Positions 52,943 to 57,865 of a DNA stretch of 57,865 nt are shown in pieces. The translations under genes and the position numbers were made by a program. The notes beneath the pieces are model-generated. The model searched no databases and had not been told where the DNA came from. It saw only the letters and a list, made by a program, of their open reading frames with translations. The stretch is taken from contig JAEEXN010000008.1 in NCBI GenBank assembly GCA_016291595.1, forward strand, positions 1-57,865. Reading direction: 5' to 3'. The number at the start of each line of letters is the position of its first letter. Position 1 is the first letter of the stretch. This DNA is from Prevotella sp. Lineage in GTDB: Bacteria; Bacteroidota; Bacteroidia; Bacteroidales; Bacteroidaceae.

Positions 52943-53794
52943 CTATTTGGACCTTTTCAGCCAACCTTTCATTAATCCAATAATGAGGACAGCGAGCAAG
53001 GCAGCCGTACAGATTCCAATAAACATCCATCCCCAACCGTTCATAAATGCCATAGGGGCAAAGGTGACCAGACTGATTTCAACGGGAGCAATAAACAGAT
53101 AGGCCAGTGCATAGTCTTCCAAACAATGTGTTCGTTGCCCAGGGTCGACAACACGCAGCATGGCTATGCCCATCGCCATTGTACCAGTGAACCAGCCCCA
53201 AGAGAATATGGCTTTCTCGAACCAATAGGTTGGCATGATTCTCTTGGCAACAGTGAAGATGTAGATGGCTGTACACAAGAGTCCTACGATCAACAAAATA
53301 AGCAATGGAATAAAGTTCTGTACCACCACAGACAACTTGATGCTTGCAATCCCGCATGCAACAAGAATATCGGTGAACGTTCCACTGAGATGCCCTACCG
53401 TAGAGGTGCAAACGTATTTTGCAATACCAACTTTTTTAAAGATAGTGGCAACAATGATACCAACGATAAAAGCACAACTGAACACAGGCAACGACAGTTC
53501 CGGTACGAACAACTGCACCAATTTGCTTAGCCCGTAGCCACCCAGTGCAACTGACATGACGATAGCAAAATTGAATGTCAGAGAGTCCATAGAGATACTT
53601 GAAGTGGTGGTTGTCCCCAATTTTGTTCGTTTTTCCTCGGGTAATAGTCCTGTACGATACTCACGGGGAAGATCACTGAAATTGCTCAAGAAAGAAGTAT
53701 AACCTTTTTGCGTACCTCGCTTTACAATGAGTAGTCCGATAATAACAGATCCTATAATACCGATGGTGGCAGCTGTCATTGCCAGTGTGAGCAT
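52943..53794 (-). pseudogene. gltS: Na+/glutamate symporter GltS, C-terminal part cut off by a stop codon
   Basis: This 283-residue frame is the continuation of the racemase-GltS gene in the same frame after an in-frame TAA (53860-53858). The 21 codons between the stop and ATG 53794 still encode GltS, including the conserved GGHGTAAALG loop. The rest shows about six membrane segments and the second re-entrant loop WFTGTMAMGIAMLRVVDPG. Separate translation from ATG 53794 would lack the first substrate loop, so an independent working carrier is unlikely. It is a gene fragment, the product of stop read-through, or a sequencing error. Confidence 0.75.
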
Positions 53795-53857
53795 GTCATC
53801 GTAATTGTATGTTTGGAAAGCTGCGCCAAGAGCTGCTGCTGTCCCATGTCCCCCACA

Positions 53858-55777
53858 TTATCCTGAGGGCATTGCCAGTCCGAATGCACTGTTTAGTTCT
53901 GGCCAGAAAAGTCTCAGTATCAGGATTCCCATGATTCCACCGAGTATCCATTGTGCCAGCATTCCTATCTGGGAATATACCCACATGCGTCCGATATTGC
54001 TTCCTGTTGCCTTACTGCTGCCTGAAGCAAATGGCAGACAACCGAAGATGCATGCTATGAGTATTCCGGCATAGGTTCCAGTATTTTCGGATAACGGGAT
54101 GCAATGAAAACCATTTGGACCGAGTGCAAGTCCTATGAATCCTGCAATGAGTGATGGTGGGATGAATAGTTGTTGTACCCATTTGATTTTTACTCGAATA
54201 AGCTTTCCAATCAGCAGTAGAATAGCAATGATGCCTGCATCAACAAAAAGAGTCCAAGGTGTGAAAGGGTTTTTCTCGGTGTGTACTGCTACTTGCTCAT
54301 TCTTGGCATTTCTGTCCATGAAGTCGCTGATTTTCTCTGCGCACAGCGGTAGTAACCGTTTTATGCGTAACAGGTTGTAAGCACTGACTGTTCTCTCAGA
54401 AAAAGGCACGAACATGGTAGTAATGTCTTCAGAGCCAGGATCGCGTCCATATTTGAAGGTATAAGTCAGGTTACCGTCTTTGTCAAGACATTCACTCGGG
54501 AGCAGGGCAGAGGCTACAGAGATGTAGGGCTCGAGTGTGCCTTGATTGCCTATGTCGTTTAGGTTCTTATCGGCAAGTAGGGTCTTGTAGCACTCGTAGG
54601 CTGTTCCAATGGCAGGATCAATGAAGTCGCAATCGTCGGCAATGAGATGTGCATAAGGCCTGTGGCCACCTTTGTCTTGAAAAGCTTTGAGTTCTATGAG
54701 GTGCTTCTTTAGCGTCTCGATGGCAAAAGGGTAGTGTGTACATCCTAAAATAATGCGGTCAATGGGTGAGTGTATGTTCTGCTTTCGGGCGCGTTCGAGC
54801 AGGCATACAAGATTGTAACGAGCGTAATTGTCGGCAGAGTTCAGTTGAATACGTGTTATCTTTCCATGGTTGTCGCGCTCAATGAAGGCTTGGTTGTTGG
54901 TTGTTTCGAAGTTGTAAGCATCAAGGAGTGTGGGATTGATGTCGCCATCAGCCGTACCCAGTTTCGGCCCTCGGTAATTGGCAGAAAAGGTAGTAAGTGA
55001 ACGGTCGACAAACTCTTTCTCTTCGTCTACTGCTTCAGCGAATCCATAGCCAGATTGGCTGATGACGGAGAGTTGCATCGCTGCTGGTTTCGTAGCAAGG
55101 AGAGTGCGCTCGTATACACCACTACTGATAGTTCCTTCTGTAGCCAGCACGCCAATGGTTGTCGAAGGCTTATCGCCGATTGACTTTAATGCACTCAATG
55201 AGCCGGCATTAACCACGCCAATCACTTTTACGGAGCTTTGTGCCTTAGCTAATAGCTGCTGGATGTGCTCTAGACCGTATGCTGTAGCTGTATTGCAAGC
55301 AATGACGATTATCTTTACTGGGCTTTTCTGACCTTCTGGCTTTTGTGACTTGTTGTCTTTCCAAAACTGTCCCTTCAGCAGGAATAAAGCATCTTTTACA
55401 GCAAGCTCACGAAGGTAGTCGGCCTTGCCCTCACGGTCGTAGCGTCCATAGGGCATATTCGCCTGATCAGCCAAATACTCGAAGTTTTCGTTTTGGAAAT
55501 CAGGAATTCCGTCGGGCTTCTCTTCACCAGTCTCATTGTCGAAGCTATCCTGACTGAGTATACGTTCGAGTACAGTGAATCCTCCTGTACCGCTATCGAA
55601 AATGCCAATGGGCAAATCACGCAGGAGTGTGGGGTACTTCTTAAAATCAATATAGTGGACAGACTTTTTGTCGTTGAGAGCCTTCTGGCTGACAGGCAGC
55701 AGGACGGTCTGTGCCTTCATTGGTGAACAGAACGACCATGCGATGAGTAATGGATATAACAATGCCTTGATGTTCAT
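53858..55777 (-). CDS. Exported glutamate racemase fused to the N-terminal half of GltS
   Basis: The 639-residue product begins with a signal peptide (about residues 1-23). A MurI-type glutamate/aspartate racemase domain follows at about 54-410: IGIFDSGTGG (56-65), MPYG (108-111), the two catalytic cysteines in IACNTATA (Cys161) and LGCTHYPF (Cys346), and TEGTISSG near 213. After a linker with a FKYGRDPGSEDI segment, GltS begins at about residue 505 with four membrane segments. The frame ends with GLAMPSG-stop exactly at the first re-entrant loop. The intact gene would encode about 944 residues. The racemase would face the periplasm. Confidence 0.85.
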   Translation of the reverse strand: MNIKALLYPLLIAWSFCSPMKAQTVLLPVSQKALNDKKSVHYIDFKKYPTLLRDLPIGIFDSGTGGFTVLERILSQDSFDNETGEEKPDGIPDFQNENFEYLADQANMPYGRYDREGKADYLRELAVKDALFLLKGQFWKDNKSQKPEGQKSPVKIIVIACNTATAYGLEHIQQLLAKAQSSVKVIGVVNAGSLSALKSIGDKPSTTIGVLATEGTISSGVYERTLLATKPAAMQLSVISQSGYGFAEAVDEEKEFVDRSLTTFSANYRGPKLGTADGDINPTLLDAYNFETTNNQAFIERDNHGKITRIQLNSADNYARYNLVCLLERARKQNIHSPIDRIILGCTHYPFAIETLKKHLIELKAFQDKGGHRPYAHLIADDCDFIDPAIGTAYECYKTLLADKNLNDIGNQGTLEPYISVASALLPSECLDKDGNLTYTFKYGRDPGSEDITTMFVPFSERTVSAYNLLRIKRLLPLCAEKISDFMDRNAKNEQVAVHTEKNPFTPWTLFVDAGIIAILLLIGKLIRVKIKWVQQLFIPPSLIAGFIGLALGPNGFHCIPLSENTGTYAGILIACIFGCLPFASGSSKATGSNIGRMWVYSQIGMLAQWILGGIMGILILRLFWPELNSAFGLAMPSG

Positions 55778-55809
55778 GGCAATATGATTCTAATAGATGT
55801 GTTTTGATA

Positions 55810-56724
55810 TTATTTTTTTCTTTTGATATTCTTCTTTCGATTCACTACAGTCCGTGTAGTTTTCTTCTGATGATACTGTTTTGCCTCTTTGATGAGAAAA
55901 TGGAAGAAACGGGGCATTACCTTGTCACCGTGAACTGTGAATATTTCCGGATGCGACTGAATGGCCAGAATAGGGTAGCGAGGATAACCTTCTATCATTT
56001 CAGGCACGCTGTCAGGGCTCCATGCTGTGATTCTCAGTTCGGGTGCGATGTCCTTGATGCATTGGTGATGGCGACTGTTAACACCCGTAGATGTAAGCCC
56101 GAATACCTTGGCTGTTACAGTGCCAGGTATGATACTGATGTCATGGGCGGGAGTGGTGCTGTCATCAGTTTGACGGTGGCAAAGCTCCGACTGAGGAAAG
56201 TCTGACGGAATGTCTTGCCATAATGTACCTCCCATGGCCACATTGATCATTTGGAGTCCACGGCAAATGCCAAAGATGGGCATCTTTCTTTCGTGGGCAG
56301 CCTTGAAAAGGAGTAGCTCAAACACGTCGCGCTCATCGTTTACCTCACCTAACTGCGGATGGCGTTCATGGCCAAAATAAGCGGGATCGACATCAGGGCC
56401 GCCTGTCATAAGTAGTCCATCAAGCATACCAACAACAGTTTTCAATTCCTGAGGGTCGTCGGTTGAAGCAATCAGATAAGGAGTGCCCCCTGCCATAGAA
56501 ATTGCCTTGACATAATTATATCCCACTGATAGGGAATTCCCTTTGAGTGTGGTGGTAATGCCGATAACAGGCTTTCTGTCTTTGGCTGTCTTTTGTGCGT
56601 TTAAACTATCTGCGTGGGCATATAGAGCAGTCAGCTTAGGAGCCAGTCGACTCTTGTGTTGAGCCATAGCACTTTGAACAGCTAATATGCATGCTATCAG
56701 GACAAGTGGATAGATTCTTTTCAT
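55810..56724 (-). CDS. Exported gamma-glutamyl-hydrolase-like protein (class I GATase, PuuD type)
   Basis: A 304-residue exported member of peptidase family C26. The signal peptide is MKRIYPLVLIACILAVQSAM, ending AQ. The domain is complete: LLMTGGPDVDPAYFG near 105-118, nucleophile Cys154 in FGICRGLQMINVA, and His258/Glu260 in IQSHPE. PuuD-type enzymes cleave gamma-glutamyl amides in the cytoplasm; the export signal here is unusual. It lies 32 bases before the racemase-GltS gene, and the pair has its own promoter (56756-56787). The C-terminus is basic (KKTTRTVVNRKKNIKRKK). Confidence 0.87.
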   Translation of the reverse strand: MKRIYPLVLIACILAVQSAMAQHKSRLAPKLTALYAHADSLNAQKTAKDRKPVIGITTTLKGNSLSVGYNYVKAISMAGGTPYLIASTDDPQELKTVVGMLDGLLMTGGPDVDPAYFGHERHPQLGEVNDERDVFELLLFKAAHERKMPIFGICRGLQMINVAMGGTLWQDIPSDFPQSELCHRQTDDSTTPAHDISIIPGTVTAKVFGLTSTGVNSRHHQCIKDIAPELRITAWSPDSVPEMIEGYPRYPILAIQSHPEIFTVHGDKVMPRFFHFLIKEAKQYHQKKTTRTVVNRKKNIKRKK

Positions 56725-56755
56725 GGGTATAGTTGTGATTTACAGGGTTGCAGTG

Positions 56756-56787
56756 CAAATATACTAAAATAATAGCCATTTCTCAAT
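56756..56787 (-). promoter_or_regulatory. Promoter of the gamma-glutamyl-hydrolase/racemase-GltS unit
   Basis: On the minus strand ATTG (56787-56784), 20 bases, TATATTTG (56763-56756), then CA; the start codon is at 56724. Confidence 0.6.
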
Positions 56788-56889
56788 AATCCAGAGATAT
56801 TTTTTGCAGTGAGTGAAACATTTTCCGTTCATAATGACGATGTGTCCCGTCAGTTTCAAATAATAAGGGGCTTATGAATTGTTCCAGAA

Positions 56890-56940
56890 AACAAGAAAGA
56901 GGGAAAAACTGCCAAGAAAAGCAGTTCTTCCCTCTTGTTA
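56890..56940 (-). terminator. carB terminator
   Basis: A long stem: AAGAGGGAAAAACTGC (56897-56912) against GCAGTTCTTCCCTCTT (56921-56936) with one mismatch. It lies directly after the carB stop; the minus-strand flank is TTTCTTGTTTTCT. Confidence 0.75.
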
Positions 56941-56960
56941 TTCTTTAATAGTTCGAGCTA

Positions 56961-57865
56961 TTATGAATTATACTCCTGCCAGCTCTTTACCTTGATGTCT
57001 TTCTCATCCATACTGCAGAAAGCCTCAATGAAAGCCTTTGCCAAACGTCCGTTGGTCATCAGTGGAATATTGTGGTCAATGGCGCCACGACGAATACGGT
57101 AACCATTGGTCAACTCACGTTTAGTATGATTCTTCGGAACGTTGATGATAAGATCAAACTTATGCTGTGCAATGAGGTCCATCACATTGTTATCTCCCTC
57201 TTCATCTGGCCAATTTACCACAGTAGCGGGAACTCCATTGTCGTTGAAGAACTTGGCTGTTCCTCCAGTGGCATAAATCTTATATCCTTTCTTTGTAAGC
57301 TCTCGGGCTGGCTCAAGCAGCTGTACTTTTCCTTTGGCACCACCTGAACTAATGAGTACAGATTGCTTCGGCAAGCGATAGCCGGTGGCAATAAGCGCAT
57401 TAAGCATAGCCTCGTGTAAATCGTCACCCATACAACCAACTTCTCCAGTGGAACTCATGTCTACGCCCAAAACTGGATCGGCATTTTGCAGACGTGCAAA
57501 TGAGAATTGGCTGGCTTTCACGCCAATGCGGTCAATGTCGAATTCACTTCTGTCAGGACGTGAATACGGAGCGTCAAGCATAATCTTTGTTGCTGTCTCA
57601 ATGAAGTTTCGCTTCAAAATCTTGCTGACGAATGGGAACGAACGACTGGCGCGGAGATTACACTCAATGACTTTCACCTCGCGGTTCTTGGCCAGGAACT
57701 GAATGTTGAAGGGACCGCTGATGTTCAGTTCCTTCGCAATGGCACGGCTGATGTGCTTAATCTGGCGGATAGTGCTATAGTAGATGTGCTGTGCGGGGAA
57801 GACCATGGTGGCATCGCCTGAGTGCACACCGGCATATTCCACATGCTCAGAGATGGCATACTCCA
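56961..57865 (-). CDS. carB: Carbamoyl-phosphate synthase large subunit, 3' part
   Basis: The gene is cut by the right edge of the window; about 300 C-terminal residues are visible. They cover the end of the second ATP-grasp domain (EYAGVHSGDATMVFP, FNIQFLAK, VIECNLRASRSFPFVSK) and the C-terminal MGS-like allosteric domain (VLISSGGAKGKVQLLEPARE, YATGGTAKFF, NGYRIRRGAIDHNIP). CarB makes carbamoyl phosphate for arginine and pyrimidine synthesis. The frame continues open to the last base of the window. A strong hairpin follows the stop. Confidence 0.95.
   Translation of the reverse strand, partial: EYAISEHVEYAGVHSGDATMVFPAQHIYYSTIRQIKHISRAIAKELNISGPFNIQFLAKNREVKVIECNLRASRSFPFVSKILKRNFIETATKIMLDAPYSRPDRSEFDIDRIGVKASQFSFARLQNADPVLGVDMSSTGEVGCMGDDLHEAMLNALIATGYRLPKQSVLISSGGAKGKVQLLEPARELTKKGYKIYATGGTAKFFNDNGVPATVVNWPDEEGDNNVMDLIAQHKFDLIINVPKNHTKRELTNGYRIRRGAIDHNIPLMTNGRLAKAFIEAFCSMDEKDIKVKSWQEYNS

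Noticed and set aside
53858..53860. TAA inside the GltS frame read as selenocysteine or another special codon
   Set aside because: Selenocysteine uses TGA, not TAA, and no recoding signal is visible; a nonsense mutation, read-through at low level or sequence error are simpler.
53794..53860. Frameshift between the two GltS parts
   Set aside because: The two parts are in the same frame: exactly 21 sense codons separate the TAA from ATG 53794, so no insertion or deletion is needed.
1..57865. tRNA, rRNA, SRP RNA, insertion sequences and att sites
   Set aside because: I looked for CCA-ended cloverleaf patterns, transposase motifs and terminal inverted repeats on both strands and found none I could support.

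Overview
The window looks like a chromosomal segment of a Bacteroidales bacterium, most probably a Prevotella-type member of the Prevotellaceae. The signs are promoters of the Bacteroidetes form (TTTG, about 20 bases, then TAnnTTTG), A/T-rich start regions without Shine-Dalgarno sequences, a long NusB, a long L25/CTC protein, a short IlvC, and the ilv operon with an acyl-ACP thioesterase inside it. The genus is an inference. There are no transposases, phage genes, CRISPR arrays, tRNAs or rRNAs. The window is gene-dense and mostly housekeeping, but its spacers carry unusual repeats.

Layout. 1-6.1 kb: purN, an S4 RNA-binding protein, pth and rplY on the minus strand, then nusB-yajC-ybbR-coaE on the plus strand; coaE runs in frame into a DUF5606 protein. 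6.3-11.5 kb: a DUF554 membrane protein, trpS, two small outer-membrane barrels, a uracil-DNA-glycosylase-like protein and a secreted-type EEP nuclease. 12.2-17.0 kb: a nitrite-ammonification module: two cytochrome c maturation genes, nrfA, nrfH and a divergent CRP/FNR-type regulator with a palindromic operator candidate between them. 17.3-22.5 kb: ffh, folD, a 59-residue TPR protein, and a four-subunit 2-oxoacid:ferredoxin oxidoreductase. 22.8-28.2 kb: an exported S9 peptidase and an exported GH51 arabinofuranosidase. 28.2-31.3 kb: cobU-cobT-cobS-cobC for cobamide nucleotide-loop assembly. 31.5-39.3 kb: an OmpA-family protein, ilvD-ilvB-ilvN-thioesterase, and separately transcribed ilvC. 39.4-47.7 kb (minus): recQ, recJ, a C1 aminopeptidase, an M24 aminopeptidase, a DUF805 protein with a LEA-like tail, trmD. 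48.5-56.7 kb (minus): a run of exported enzymes centred on glutamate. 57 kb: the 3' end of carB, cut by the window edge.

The most interesting coding region is 48.5-56.7 kb. It encodes an exported gamma-glutamyl-hydrolase-like protein, an exported glutamate racemase fused to the Na+/glutamate symporter GltS, two tandem exported BPL-N (GATase1-like) proteins and an exported C69 dipeptidase. I infer a periplasmic pathway that frees glutamate from peptides or gamma-linked material, interconverts D- and L-Glu and imports it. In this sequence the fusion is broken by one in-frame TAA exactly in front of the conserved GGHGT loop of GltS.

The most interesting noncoding content is two dispersed repeat families. 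One has an exact 22-bp period and combines an array of TCACT-NN-AGTGA palindromes with an array of GTACC units; it occurs three times (11.7, 37.9 and 48.0 kb), each time upstream of and in the same direction as a gene. The other has an exact 21-bp period (GAGnAGCCTTC...GTR); it occurs in two spacers and, in frame, inside recQ, where it adds a serine/threonine-rich linker.
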